From Anatilimnocola floriformis (GTDB lineage Bacteria > Planctomycetota > Planctomycetia > Pirellulales > Pirellulaceae), in assembly GCF_024256385.1 (NCBI RefSeq), contig NZ_JAMLFW010000003.1, positions 172,600 through 236,599 of the forward strand: a stretch of 64,000 nt of DNA, written 5' to 3'. Within the stretch, counting starts at the first letter, position 1; every line of letters starts with the position of its first letter. The position numbers and the translations under genes are program-made. Positions 1-11,105 of the stretch are shown here, piece after piece. The notes beneath the pieces were generated by a model. The model searched no databases, was not told where the DNA came from, and saw only the letters and a list, made by a program, of their open reading frames with translations.

Positions 1-1153
1 CGACGGAATCGCCCAGGCTTGCACCCACATATTGGTCGAGCCCGCGCAGCCGGCGTTCCATTTCGTCGCGGGCTTCGGGGGTGATCGCATGCTTGGTATC
101 GGGGGCGATGATGTGCCGCAGCTGCATGCCGCGGGCCTCCATCGCGGCGGCCATCACATCGGCCGCCTGCTTTTGCGTATCGAGCTCGCCGCTATAAGCA
201 ATCGTCGGCAATCCCTTCAGGTTGTCGACCCAAACCGGGCAGTCGTACCATTGCCAGAGCGTTTTTTCCCACCACTTGGGCTTGAGCTCTTGCTTCTGAA
301 AGACGCGGAGAAACTCCGGCGTTTCACAGAACCCCGCGCCCGGATTGGCCGCGAACCAACGATCGGGAAAGTGTACGGCCATCTGCCAGGCCCCTGCGCC
401 ACCCATGCTAAAGCCCCGCATCGCGACGCGATTATCATCGACGCGATATCTTTTCTGCACGCTGGCCAGCGCCTCGAGCACATCGATTTCGCCAGCGAAT
501 TTGAAGGCGTTGCTATACCGGCCGTAGGGATGCAGCACGATGGTATCGCGCGGCGAAATCGAGCCGACGCTGTTGAGCCGGTCGCGGAGAAAGTTTCCTT
601 CGCTCAGATTTTCGCCCCGGCCATGCAGCCAGATGTCGCAGCGAAAAGCCTCGGCCCGCTTGGGATCATAACTATCGGGAATCACCAGGCCGTACGGCTG
701 CACGCTGCCGTCGAGCTTCGAGACAAAGCCGCGCACGGTCAGGCCAGGCCGGTTCGTCCAGTACGGTTCGTCGTTCGGCGCTTTGGCGAGCGACGTGGCC
801 CGCAACATTCCTTCGTCGAGCAAGCGATCGGCGCCGTCGATTTCCTTGGCGTCGAAAAATTCCTGATAGACCAGTGCGTCGTTCACGGCGCGGTGAAAGA
901 TCTCGATGTCCGGCAGCAGCTCATTGACGCGCGGCCGATTGAGTTTCCGCAGGCCGTCGATTTCGCTGCGCAGCTTCTTCAGCCCCTCTTGCAACTTGCT
1001 GGTCTGCTCCGCCGTGGGCTCGACGCCCAGCTTGGGAACACGGCGAACAGTGTCGGGATTGTTGTCGGCAGGGCCATCGGCGCGACATACCGTCTGAGAA
1101 AACAGTGCCAGCGACAGACATCCAGCCAAAAGGAATAGCCGTGAAAAACGCAT
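1..1153 (-). CDS. Secreted alpha/beta-hydrolase (prolyl oligopeptidase-like), C-terminus cut by window edge
   Basis: Reading leftward from an ATG at 1151-1153 the frame stays open to base 1, so the C-terminus lies outside the window; 384 codons are visible. Residues 1-26 look like a signal peptide (MRFSRLFLLAGCLSLALF then a Cys/Ala-rich cleavage region), so the enzyme is probably exported. The hydrolase nucleophile elbow is RGFSMGGAG with Ser249, and a plausible acid (Asp325 in SGELDTQ) and base (His355 in DTKHAIT) follow in the usual order. An oxyanion-like segment DIWLHGRGE precedes the elbow. These features fit the prolyl oligopeptidase/esterase superfamily, common among planctomycete secreted proteins; the substrate (ester or peptide) cannot be read from sequence. 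No clear Shine-Dalgarno precedes the start. Confidence 0.75.
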   Translation of the reverse strand, partial: MRFSRLFLLAGCLSLALFSQTVCRADGPADNNPDTVRRVPKLGVEPTAEQTSKLQEGLKKLRSEIDGLRKLNRPRVNELLPDIEIFHRAVNDALVYQEFFDAKEIDGADRLLDEGMLRATSLAKAPNDEPYWTNRPGLTVRGFVSKLDGSVQPYGLVIPDSYDPKRAEAFRCDIWLHGRGENLSEGNFLRDRLNSVGSISPRDTIVLHPYGRYSNAFKFAGEIDVLEALASVQKRYRVDDNRVAMRGFSMGGAGAWQMAVHFPDRWFAANPGAGFCETPEFLRVFQKQELKPKWWEKTLWQWYDCPVWVDNLKGLPTIAYSGELDTQKQAADVMAAAMEARGMQLRHIIAPDTKHAITPEARDEMERRLRGLDQYVGASLGDSV

Positions 1154-1282
1154 GGGAGAGAATCCAGGGTGCGGGTAGCAAGCTCAGCTCGCTACTGTAA
1201 TCCAAACTACTCTGACAAACGATAGCCGCCTGCCGTTAAGATAGCTCGCTGATTTTCGGTACCATGCGCAGTTGTCGTACTG

Positions 1283-1423
1283 CTTAGCCACCGGCTTTAG
1301 ACGGTGGTTATCTTGCCGAAAATGCCCCGGCTTTAGCCATTCCTGCGGTCGAACACCACGTGCCGAATGGCTAAAGCCGGTTGTTTTTGAATTCGTGACC
1401 ACCGGCTAAAGCCGGTGGCTAAG
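1283..1423. repeat. Nested inverted repeats upstream of the UbiD-family gene
   Basis: The outer arms 1283-1307 and 1399-1423 are 25 bp each and complementary at 24 of 25 positions (core CCACCGGCTTTAG). Inside them, 1327-1341 and 1366-1380 form a second, perfect 15-bp inverted repeat (CCGGCTTTAGCCATT) built from the same CCGGCTTTAG word. The arrangement looks like several copies of one palindromic intergenic element in alternating orientation. It lies 20 bp before the UbiD-family start codon and could fold in the mRNA leader or simply be a REP-type repeat. Confidence 0.7.
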
Positions 1424-1442
1424 TCGTGAGCATTCGCCATTC

Positions 1443-3320
1443 ATGTTCTCTCTTCAACGCACTTTGATCGATCTCGAGCGGGCCGGCCATCTGGTTCGGC
1501 TTGAAGACGAAATTGATGCGCACCTCGAGGCCGCCGAAATTCAGCGGCGGGTGTATGCCAGCGGCGGGCCTGCCGTCTGGTTCACACGCGTCAAGGATTG
1601 CCGGTTTGGCATGGTCTCGAATCTGTTCGGCACGATCGAGCGGGCCCGCTATCTTTTTCGTCACACGTACGAAAACGTCCGCCGGGCAATCGAGCTGAAG
1701 ATCGACGCCGGGGCGTTCTTTCGCAATCCCGGTCGCTACTGGAGTGCGCCTCTGACTGGCTGGCGGATGCAGCCGAAGTATGTGCGCGGCGGCGCGATCT
1801 TTGGCCAGCAGATCAAACTGAGCGACCTGCCGCAGCTGAAATCCTGGCCGCGCGACGGCGGGCCGTTCATCACCTTGCCGCAGGTCTATTCCGAAGACCC
1901 CAACCAAGCCGGCTGGCAGCATTCCAACCTGGGGATGTACCGCGTTCAGCTCGCGGGGAGTCAATATTCCGCGAGCGAAGCCGGCCTGCATTATCAGATT
2001 CATCGCGGCATCGGCGTGCACCACACGGCGGCCCTCGCCAAGGGTGAACCGCTCAAGGTGAATGTCTTCGTCGGTGGTCATCCTGCCATGTCGCTCGCCG
2101 CCGTCATGCCGTTGCCGGAAGGAATGAGCGAACTCGGTTTCGCCGGCGCACTGGCTGGTCAGCGCATCCCTCTCGCGCGCCGCGCAACGCCATCCGGCAA
2201 CAACCTCCCCGTCTACGCCGATGCGGACTTCTGTTTGCGCGGCGTCATTCGGCCCGGCCGCACGTTATCCGAAGGACCCTTTGGCGATCACTTGGGTTAC
2301 TACAGCCTGGCCCACGATTTTCCGGTGCTCGAAGTTGAAGAGGTCTGGGCCCGCAGCGATGCCGTCTGGCCCTTCACCGTCGTCGGTCGGCCACCGCAGG
2401 AAGACACGACCTTCGGTCAGCTCATTCACGAGCTGACCGGCCCGGTTATTCCCACGGTCATCGCCGGCGTGAAGCAAGTCCACGCGGTCGACGCGGCCGG
2501 CGTGCATCCGCTGCTCCTCGCCATCGGCAACGAACGGTACATGCCGTTTCATTCGCAATCGCAGCCGCAGGAATTGCTGACGCAGGCCAGTGCAATCCTC
2601 GGTCAGGGGCAAATGTCATTGGCGAAGTACCTGCTCATTGCCAATGCTGGTGACGATCCGCAACTCGATGCCGACAACGAAGCCGCTTTCCTGCAGCACG
2701 TGCTGGCTCGCGTTGATTGGCGGCGGGATCTGCATTTTCAAACCTGCACGACGATCGACACGCTCGACTACTCAGGCGACGGGCTCAATCGCGGTTCCAA
2801 AGTCGTGATCGCCGCCGTCGGTCCGCCGCGCCGCACGCTGGCCCGCGAAGTCCCCGCCGGTTTGTCGTTGCCGCCGGGATTCTCCGAGCCCAAGCTCGCA
2901 CTCCCCGGCGTGCTCGTGATCAACGGCCCGAAGATTGAACCGCAGCCCTCTTTCGAAACTCGGACGACTTCGCAACCAGCCAATTACCAGGCCGATATCG
3001 AAGCCTTCACTGCCTCCCTCGCCTCCCGCCTCCCGCCTCTCGCCTCGCTGCCCCTCCTCGTCATCGTCGACGACAGCCAGTTTTCGGCGGCGACGCTAAA
3101 GAACTTTCTCTGGGTGACGTTCACCCGCAGCAATCCCGCCGCGGACATCTACGGAGTGGAAGCGACGACGCAGCAAAAACACTGGGGCTGCAGCGGACCA
3201 CTCGTGATCGATGCCCGCATCAAGCCCCATCACGCGCCGGCGCTTGTCGAGGATCCGGTTGTCACCGCCAAGGTCGATGCCTTGGCGGCTCGAGGTGGGC
3301 CGTTGGCGAAATGGCTCTAA
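1443..3320 (+). CDS. UbiD family (de)carboxylase
   Basis: 625 residues. The family signature EGPFGDHLGYYS begins at Glu277; this loop carries an acidic residue needed for catalysis in UbiD/Fdc enzymes, which use prenylated FMN to (de)carboxylate aromatic or unsaturated acids. Other family-like segments are HSNLGMYRVQL near residue 160 and HHTAALAKGEPLKVNVFVGG. UbiD enzymes take part in ubiquinone or menaquinone synthesis or in degradation of aromatic compounds. At 625 residues this is longer than the roughly 490-residue E. coli UbiD and nearer the long, menaquinone-associated forms, so a menaquinone role is an inference. No signal peptide. No UbiX-like flavin prenyltransferase is present nearby. 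The stop codon is 3 bp from the stop of the converging downstream gene. Confidence 0.85.
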   Translation: MFSLQRTLIDLERAGHLVRLEDEIDAHLEAAEIQRRVYASGGPAVWFTRVKDCRFGMVSNLFGTIERARYLFRHTYENVRRAIELKIDAGAFFRNPGRYWSAPLTGWRMQPKYVRGGAIFGQQIKLSDLPQLKSWPRDGGPFITLPQVYSEDPNQAGWQHSNLGMYRVQLAGSQYSASEAGLHYQIHRGIGVHHTAALAKGEPLKVNVFVGGHPAMSLAAVMPLPEGMSELGFAGALAGQRIPLARRATPSGNNLPVYADADFCLRGVIRPGRTLSEGPFGDHLGYYSLAHDFPVLEVEEVWARSDAVWPFTVVGRPPQEDTTFGQLIHELTGPVIPTVIAGVKQVHAVDAAGVHPLLLAIGNERYMPFHSQSQPQELLTQASAILGQGQMSLAKYLLIANAGDDPQLDADNEAAFLQHVLARVDWRRDLHFQTCTTIDTLDYSGDGLNRGSKVVIAAVGPPRRTLAREVPAGLSLPPGFSEPKLALPGVLVINGPKIEPQPSFETRTTSQPANYQADIEAFTASLASRLPPLASLPLLVIVDDSQFSAATLKNFLWVTFTRSNPAADIYGVEATTQQKHWGCSGPLVIDARIKPHHAPALVEDPVVTAKVDALAARGGPLAKWL

Positions 3321-3323
3321 GCC

Positions 3324-5861
3324 CTACTTCGGGCCGTAGGCATCGGTGAAGGCCTTCTTGTCGGCGGCGGCCTTATCGACCAGGTCCTGAGCTTCGGCCA
3401 GGGCGGCTTGGGCATCGGCTGCCGCTTTCGCCTTGGCGGCCAGAGCATCATCAGCCACCTTCTGATCGGCTTGGGCCTTGGCCAGTTCGGCCTGCAATGC
3501 GGCGACCTTGTCTGCCATGGCCTTGGTGGCTGCAGCTTTTTCGGCCGCTTGCGTGGCGACTGCGTTCTTCTCAGTTTCAAGTTGCGTTGCCATGGTCTGC
3601 TTGGCGGCGATCCCTTGCGAAGCTTGTTGAATGGCTGCCTCCAGCTTGGCCGTCATATTCGCAAAAGCCTCGCGATCGGCCTGGGCAGTGGTCACCGCAG
3701 CCTGAGCAGCGACGAGGGCTACTTGAGCAGCTTCGGCTGCGGCCTTCTTCGGCGCGACGGCAGCTTCGAGAGGAGCCTTTTCGGTGGTGAGCTTGGCAAC
3801 TTCAGCCTTGATGGCAGGTAGCTGATCGCCGGCTGTCTTGTGATCGGCGGTGAGCTTCGCGACCTGAGCATTGGCGGCAGTCAGTTGCTGTTTGACTTGC
3901 TCGAGCGCGGCGTTTTCAGCAACGACAGCAGCATCGGCCTTGGTGAGCGTTTCGACTTTCGCCGGAACCACCGCAGCGGCAGCGGCCCGTTCGGCTTCGA
4001 CCTTGGCTGCAGCTTCCGCCGAGGCCTTCGCTTTTTCAGCCAGCGCCGGAGCATCGGCAGCGCTCTCAGCAGTTGCTTTATCCGCAGCAGCCTTGTCGGC
4101 AGCGGCAGCATCGGCGGCGGTCTTGGCAGCGACTGTTTTTTCCGCAGCGAGCTTCTCCGCCGCAGCCTTTTCATCGCCAGCAGTTTTCTGCGCGGCGAGG
4201 GCAGCAGTCTGCTTTTGCGTCTGCGCGGTCACCGCTGCAGTTGTGGTTTCGACAATCTTGGCAGCAGCGACTTTGTCCCCATCGAGCTTAGCGATCAGCG
4301 CGACCTGAGCCGCGTCTTTCTGGATCACAGCCTGCAGTGCGGCTTCTTTTTCGGCGACCGCTTTGGCGGCTGCATCGAGCTCGCCTTGAGCCTGCGTCGC
4401 CGCAGCTTGCTTCGGCGCAACGGCTGCTTGCGCGGCAGCGAGAGCTTGTTCGAGCGGCAGCGGATTCGGCGCGAGGACGAAGAGCTCCTTGGCTTCGGTC
4501 GCATCCCACGCTTTGAGATTGCCGAGCCAATCGCCGCCGATCACCCGTTTACCATCGTGGACGACGACAGCGCGGAGGGCTGGTTCGGGGAAGTTCGGAT
4601 AGGTCTTGATCGCAGCACCGTCGCCGGCCCAGAGCTTGACCGTGTTGTCGCGTCCTGCCGTGGCGATGCGGCCGTCCTGCGCGTAATGCACGCTGAACAC
4701 GCCGCCCGCGTGGCCGGGCCAGGTTTTGATTTGATTGCCGTCGTTCATTTCCCACAGGCGAACGCTGCCGTCTTCACTGCCACTGCAGAGCACGTTGGAA
4801 TCAGGCCGCCAGGCAACGCCGCTGATCGAGCCGGTGTGGCCGCGCATGCCCAGGTATTCGCGGGCGGTTTCGCCTTCCCACACAAACAGGCCGCCAGCGC
4901 GATCGCCGGTCGCCAGCAATACGCCATCGGGGCTGAACTGCACGGCAGTCACCCAATCGGTGTGCTTCTTCACTTCATGCAGCAGCTGACCCGACTCGGT
5001 CGAATAGATGCGCACGATTTTGCTCGGACCGCCGAGGGCCACAAGCGAATGCGTGTTGTTGATGTCGGCAGCGAGGACCGAATCGAGCTCTTCACCGACC
5101 TTCGCGATCCGCTTGCCAGTCTTCACGTCGTACAGAACGACGAGACCCGAGTGACCGCCGCGACCACCACCGACGAGCAGCACGCTGCCGTTGCGGCTGA
5201 ACTGCAGCACATGCGGAATGCCTTCCGGGAACGGCAGCACGCCGAGCAACTGACCGTTGTCGGTGTTGTAGAGCGAGACTTGCTTTTGACCAGCAACAGC
5301 GACGAGCGGCGCCCAAGGGCTGGCCGCGAGAGCCGTAATGCCGCCCGGCTTTTGCGTGTATTGCACGGGCTGCTTGAGCAGACCTTCCGGCATCGCGACC
5401 GGGCCGGTCGGCTTGCCGCTGGCACTCACGCTGGCGAGGGCGAGGTTGTTCTTCTTTTTGATATTCGCCTTCGAGCCGCTGTTTTCGAGCGCTCCTTGCT
5501 CGATCCACTTCATGATCGTGTCGAGCTTGGCGGCCGCGAGCTTCTCGGTCATCGGCGGCATTTCGGGTTTTTCTTTGTGGCTGACCAGCGCGTACAAGCG
5601 GCTGCTGTCGGTGTCGCCAGCGATCACTACTTCACCGCTACTGCCACCTTCCATCGCCTTGGCGTAGCTATCGAGCACCAAGCCGCCCTTCGCCCGATCT
5701 TGCGCATGGCAGGCAAAGCAGTGATCCTTGAAGATCTGGCGGACGTGATCGTCGTACGTGATCTTCGGCATGGCCGGATCAGCCGGCTTGGCAGGAGCTT
5801 GCGCGAAAACAGCAGAAGCAGACAAGCTGAAGACAACGATGAAGCTGAAGCTGCGAACCAT
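3324..5861 (-). CDS. Secreted c-type cytochrome/WD40 protein with long Ala-rich coiled coil
   Basis: 845 residues from ATG 5861; a TTG two codons earlier is less likely because a GGAG sits 7 nt before the ATG. Domains in order: signal peptide (about 1-21, ending VFAQ); a planctomycete cytochrome c (PSCyt1-like) domain with CFACH at residues 48-52 and a KPEMPPM segment that could supply the Met ligand; about six WD40-type blades (residues about 170-470, e.g. SGSEDGSVRLWE and TAGRDNTVKLW); then about 370 residues of Ala/Lys/Glu-rich heptad-like sequence to the C-terminus. Probably a periplasmic electron-transfer or scaffold protein. It is the last gene of a leftward cluster, 86 bp after the DUF1549/DUF1553 gene. 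The exact role is unknown. Confidence 0.85.
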   Translation of the reverse strand: MVRSFSFIVVFSLSASAVFAQAPAKPADPAMPKITYDDHVRQIFKDHCFACHAQDRAKGGLVLDSYAKAMEGGSSGEVVIAGDTDSSRLYALVSHKEKPEMPPMTEKLAAAKLDTIMKWIEQGALENSGSKANIKKKNNLALASVSASGKPTGPVAMPEGLLKQPVQYTQKPGGITALAASPWAPLVAVAGQKQVSLYNTDNGQLLGVLPFPEGIPHVLQFSRNGSVLLVGGGRGGHSGLVVLYDVKTGKRIAKVGEELDSVLAADINNTHSLVALGGPSKIVRIYSTESGQLLHEVKKHTDWVTAVQFSPDGVLLATGDRAGGLFVWEGETAREYLGMRGHTGSISGVAWRPDSNVLCSGSEDGSVRLWEMNDGNQIKTWPGHAGGVFSVHYAQDGRIATAGRDNTVKLWAGDGAAIKTYPNFPEPALRAVVVHDGKRVIGGDWLGNLKAWDATEAKELFVLAPNPLPLEQALAAAQAAVAPKQAAATQAQGELDAAAKAVAEKEAALQAVIQKDAAQVALIAKLDGDKVAAAKIVETTTAAVTAQTQKQTAALAAQKTAGDEKAAAEKLAAEKTVAAKTAADAAAADKAAADKATAESAADAPALAEKAKASAEAAAKVEAERAAAAAVVPAKVETLTKADAAVVAENAALEQVKQQLTAANAQVAKLTADHKTAGDQLPAIKAEVAKLTTEKAPLEAAVAPKKAAAEAAQVALVAAQAAVTTAQADREAFANMTAKLEAAIQQASQGIAAKQTMATQLETEKNAVATQAAEKAAATKAMADKVAALQAELAKAQADQKVADDALAAKAKAAADAQAALAEAQDLVDKAAADKKAFTDAYGPK

Positions 5862-5947
5862 AACCAAACTCCGACAACTTACGAGCCTGACGCGCCAGCG
5901 AAGGATTGCGGTGATCCCTTCGCTTGCGCTTCAGGCTTATGTACTGC

Positions 5948-8368
<2,421 letters not shown>

Positions 8369-8427
8369 GGTTCGCTCCGCGAAATATCTAACTTGGTTAT
8401 GCGTGGTTGGATTCGTTTGCTGCTCGG

Positions 8428-8451
8428 CCCTCTCCCCGAAGCGGGGCGAGG
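8428..8451. repeat. Short palindromic intergenic repeat
   Basis: CCCTCTCCCC-GAAG-CGGGGCGAGG in the gap between the PPC-domain and DUF1549/DUF1553 genes can fold into a GC-rich hairpin. In reverse complement it matches the first half of the 41-bp repeat at 37314-37354 and 63827-63867 with a shorter loop, so it looks like a diverged member of the same repeat family. Confidence 0.5.
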
Positions 8452-8488
8452 GAGGTGACTGTCGCTAAAGCGACGCCTGGCGATTCGC

Positions 8489-10930
8489 TTACTTCTTTTC
8501 TGCTTTTTCCGCTTCTTCTTTTTCGAGTCGCAATTGCTCGAGCCGAGAGAGGCGTTTCTTTTCCGGCGGCTTGGTGGCCATCGGCATCGGTTGCGCCATC
8601 GGCGAAGGAGTGGCGGGCTTTGGCGCGTCGACCTTTGGTGGCAGCGGCGCGTCGATGCGGAGTTCGCCAGGTCCCAGCGTGTGCGTGACGGTCTCGCCGT
8701 CCTGCTGAAACTTGGTGATAGTCATCAGCGTGGTGAACTTGCCGGGGCGAGCATCCTTGGCGACCGTCACTTTGAACTCGACGTCTTCGGCGTCCTTGGT
8801 GAACTTCACCGGCATCGAAGTAGCGCCGTTCGGCAGACCGACCAGTTCGCAAGTTGCTTCGCCAGGGAAATCGGCCAGCTTTTCGATCTTCACGACGTAG
8901 TCGGCATCCTTTCCTTGCTCGCACACGCCCTTGTCGAGCGTGAGGCGGAAGAACTGCTCGGCGACATTCAGATCGATGAAGCCGGTCGCCGTCTCGACCT
9001 TGCCGCCGGCGTGCGGGCCCGTGCCGAGGACGATGATCTTCGAGACGCCGAGGGCGGCATTGCCGTTGGCGGTGAGGGGAATCAGCGTTTCGTTTTGATT
9101 TTCTGGAATGACCGCGCTGACCGACGAACCCACGCCGTTCGGGTTGTAGAGCAACTTGACGCTGATCGCCGCGGTGTAACCCATGGCCCGGGTGGCGACC
9201 ACTTTCAGGTCCATGCTGCCGTTGCGGACGAGCGGCACTTTCGGCTGAATGACTTCGAGCTTGAAAGGCGCGTCGTCAGCCAGCGAGACAGCCATCCGAT
9301 CGGCGTCGTGGCCCCACACGTCATTGTTCTGATTGCCGCGAATCAACATCGTCCGCTGAAAGAAGCTGCCAGGAACCGCTTGCATCGGATCGGTCGGCTT
9401 GCCGCTCATGTTCGTCAGCGCGCCGCTCGGATTTGCGTCGGCGGCCACCGTGAAGAGGACCGGCACTTCGGTTTTCCCGCCCGAGAACGGCAGGGCTTCC
9501 ATCGTCATACCCGGTGGCAGGTTGGCAGCTTCGAGAATCACATCGCCGCCGAAGTTCACTCGCTGGGTATTCACCATCAGGGCCATGCGGTTGCCGCGGT
9601 GAACAGTCAGCGTCGTCGGAATGTATTGCACTTTTTCCGGCAGGCCGATGACGATCGATGGTTTGACTTCGCTGATCTCGACGCGATAGACATAGGTCGG
9701 GCCGCCGCTATTCAAGTGATCGCGGACCGAAACCAGATACGTGCCATCGGCGGGGCAATTGAAACGGGCGTAGCTATCGGGGCCGCCACTGTCGTCGTTG
9801 TTCGTGATCTGATTTCCCTTCTCGTTGTAAATCACAAGGACGGAATCGAGCGGCGAACGGAGTGGCTTGCGAGCGTAGACGCGCACGTCAAACTGCTGCC
9901 CCTTCTTCGCCGTGAACTTATGAAAGTCGATGTCGCCTGCGGTTTCGATGATGCCGTTGAGGGCGATTGGCGCTTCGCCACCCGGCGAAGCCGAGGCGAC
10001 GTCGTTATTTGGTTCGACTTCGAGGGCGTTGTTGAGATCGACCACGCGCACCGGATTGGGCGACGGCGAAATGCCGTTCGGGTCTTGAGCGTAAACGCCC
10101 GGCTTGTCGTCGGTGCTCGTGGGCATCGTCACGCTAGTGGTGAACTCACCGGCAGCATCGCCGAGCCAACGGGCTTGGAGGGTTTCGCCCGGCTTTCCGC
10201 CGGCAGGATAAACCGCCAACGGCCGCGGGAACGAACCGATGTGCAAGCGATACGCAGCGCCGCCGCCAGCGAACGAGCTTTCGCGCACCTGCACGATGTA
10301 CTTGCCATCTTCGGGCGCGACGATCGAGCAGATCGAGTCTTGATAAAGGAGCGAAGCATCGTCGCTGCGAGCAAGTTCGAACCGGTCCGAATTCAAGATC
10401 GCCACGTAGGGGTCGAACATCACGTTGCCAAGGCGCAGACCTTCGACTTCCGCATTCAGGCGTTGGCCCTTCTTGAGTTCAACCACATAGTGGTCGAGAT
10501 CTTCGTTCGCGCAAGTGCCGCTGATCGTCACGTTCATGGCCACTTGTTGCGGCTCGGTGAACAAGTTGTTCGGCTCGACTTCCTTCACTTCCGGCAGCGG
10601 GCCGACCGTGAACGTCCGCAGATTGCTGATGCCGGAAGCCGCGGCCAGGCGGACCGCATGAATGCCGAGCCGGCAATCGGCAGCGACGGCGACCTTGGCC
10701 TTCACACCGTTGTCGGCGGCGGTCAGTTCCTTCACCTCGAAACCGGGTGAATAGAACAGCAACTGCTTGGCATCGGCGAGGCGTTGGCCGGGGAAAGTCA
10801 TTTCCACTTCCGTGCCGCGTTGCACACCGATGGGCGAGATCTGGCCGAGGTTCGGTTCCACGGCGAAAGCGACTGTGGAGACCAAGCAGCAGAACAGGAA
10901 TGCACGCAGCCCAAAACGGAAGAAGTTCAT
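8489..10930 (-). CDS. Secreted protein with pre-peptidase C-terminal (PPC) domains
   Basis: 813 residues with a signal peptide (FLFCCLVSTVAFAVEP). After an IPT/TIG-like Ig domain (ISPIGVQRGTEVEMTFPG) come two PPC-type beta-sandwich units, each opening with the EVEPNN signature (about residues 117 and 304) and carrying a GDIDFHKF- or DLDHYVVE-like strand and a C-terminal YxxxI strand. More Ig-like beta sequence follows, then a short basic-acidic helix at the extreme C-terminus (RLEQLRLEKEEAEKAEK). PPC domains are usually non-catalytic binding or secretion modules; no protease motif is visible. The gene sits between the DUF1501 and DUF1549/DUF1553 genes, which suggests a shared extracytoplasmic assembly. 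Confidence 0.8.
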   Translation of the reverse strand: MNFFRFGLRAFLFCCLVSTVAFAVEPNLGQISPIGVQRGTEVEMTFPGQRLADAKQLLFYSPGFEVKELTAADNGVKAKVAVAADCRLGIHAVRLAAASGISNLRTFTVGPLPEVKEVEPNNLFTEPQQVAMNVTISGTCANEDLDHYVVELKKGQRLNAEVEGLRLGNVMFDPYVAILNSDRFELARSDDASLLYQDSICSIVAPEDGKYIVQVRESSFAGGGAAYRLHIGSFPRPLAVYPAGGKPGETLQARWLGDAAGEFTTSVTMPTSTDDKPGVYAQDPNGISPSPNPVRVVDLNNALEVEPNNDVASASPGGEAPIALNGIIETAGDIDFHKFTAKKGQQFDVRVYARKPLRSPLDSVLVIYNEKGNQITNNDDSGGPDSYARFNCPADGTYLVSVRDHLNSGGPTYVYRVEISEVKPSIVIGLPEKVQYIPTTLTVHRGNRMALMVNTQRVNFGGDVILEAANLPPGMTMEALPFSGGKTEVPVLFTVAADANPSGALTNMSGKPTDPMQAVPGSFFQRTMLIRGNQNNDVWGHDADRMAVSLADDAPFKLEVIQPKVPLVRNGSMDLKVVATRAMGYTAAISVKLLYNPNGVGSSVSAVIPENQNETLIPLTANGNAALGVSKIIVLGTGPHAGGKVETATGFIDLNVAEQFFRLTLDKGVCEQGKDADYVVKIEKLADFPGEATCELVGLPNGATSMPVKFTKDAEDVEFKVTVAKDARPGKFTTLMTITKFQQDGETVTHTLGPGELRIDAPLPPKVDAPKPATPSPMAQPMPMATKPPEKKRLSRLEQLRLEKEEAEKAEKK

Positions 10931-11040
10931 ACCGGTTCTCGCTTGCGGAGGGAAAGCTAGCTTGGGAGACCGAAGCAGTGGTCAGGCGGGGGTCGCAGGA
11001 AGGATTTGCCTGACGACAAAGACCAAGGCAGGACTGAAGG

Positions 11041-11087
11041 GACAAAACAAACGCGGGGCAGCAAAACCTAACGATTTTGCCGCCCCG
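11041..11087 (-). terminator. Intrinsic-terminator-like hairpin after the DUF1501 gene
   Basis: On the leftward strand 11087-11075 and 11066-11054 form a 13-bp stem (CGGGGCGGCAAAA / TTTTGCTGCCCCG, one G-T pair) with an 8-nt loop, followed by the T-rich run CGTTTGTTTTGTC. It lies 19 bp after the DUF1501 stop and 124 bp before the PPC gene start. It could end most transcripts or act as a read-through attenuator that makes the first gene more abundant than the rest. Confidence 0.65.
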
Positions 11088-11105
11088 ATCGTTGTAATCG
11101 AAAAA

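Noticed and set aside
32..1138. Rightward open frame of 368 codons at the start of the window
   Set aside because: It is antisense to the leftward hydrolase, which has a signal peptide and a serine-hydrolase motif; the rightward translation has neither.
8534..10750. Rightward open frame of 738 codons opposite the PPC gene
   Set aside because: No recognisable domain and Arg/His-rich composition; the opposite strand has a signal peptide and PPC motifs.
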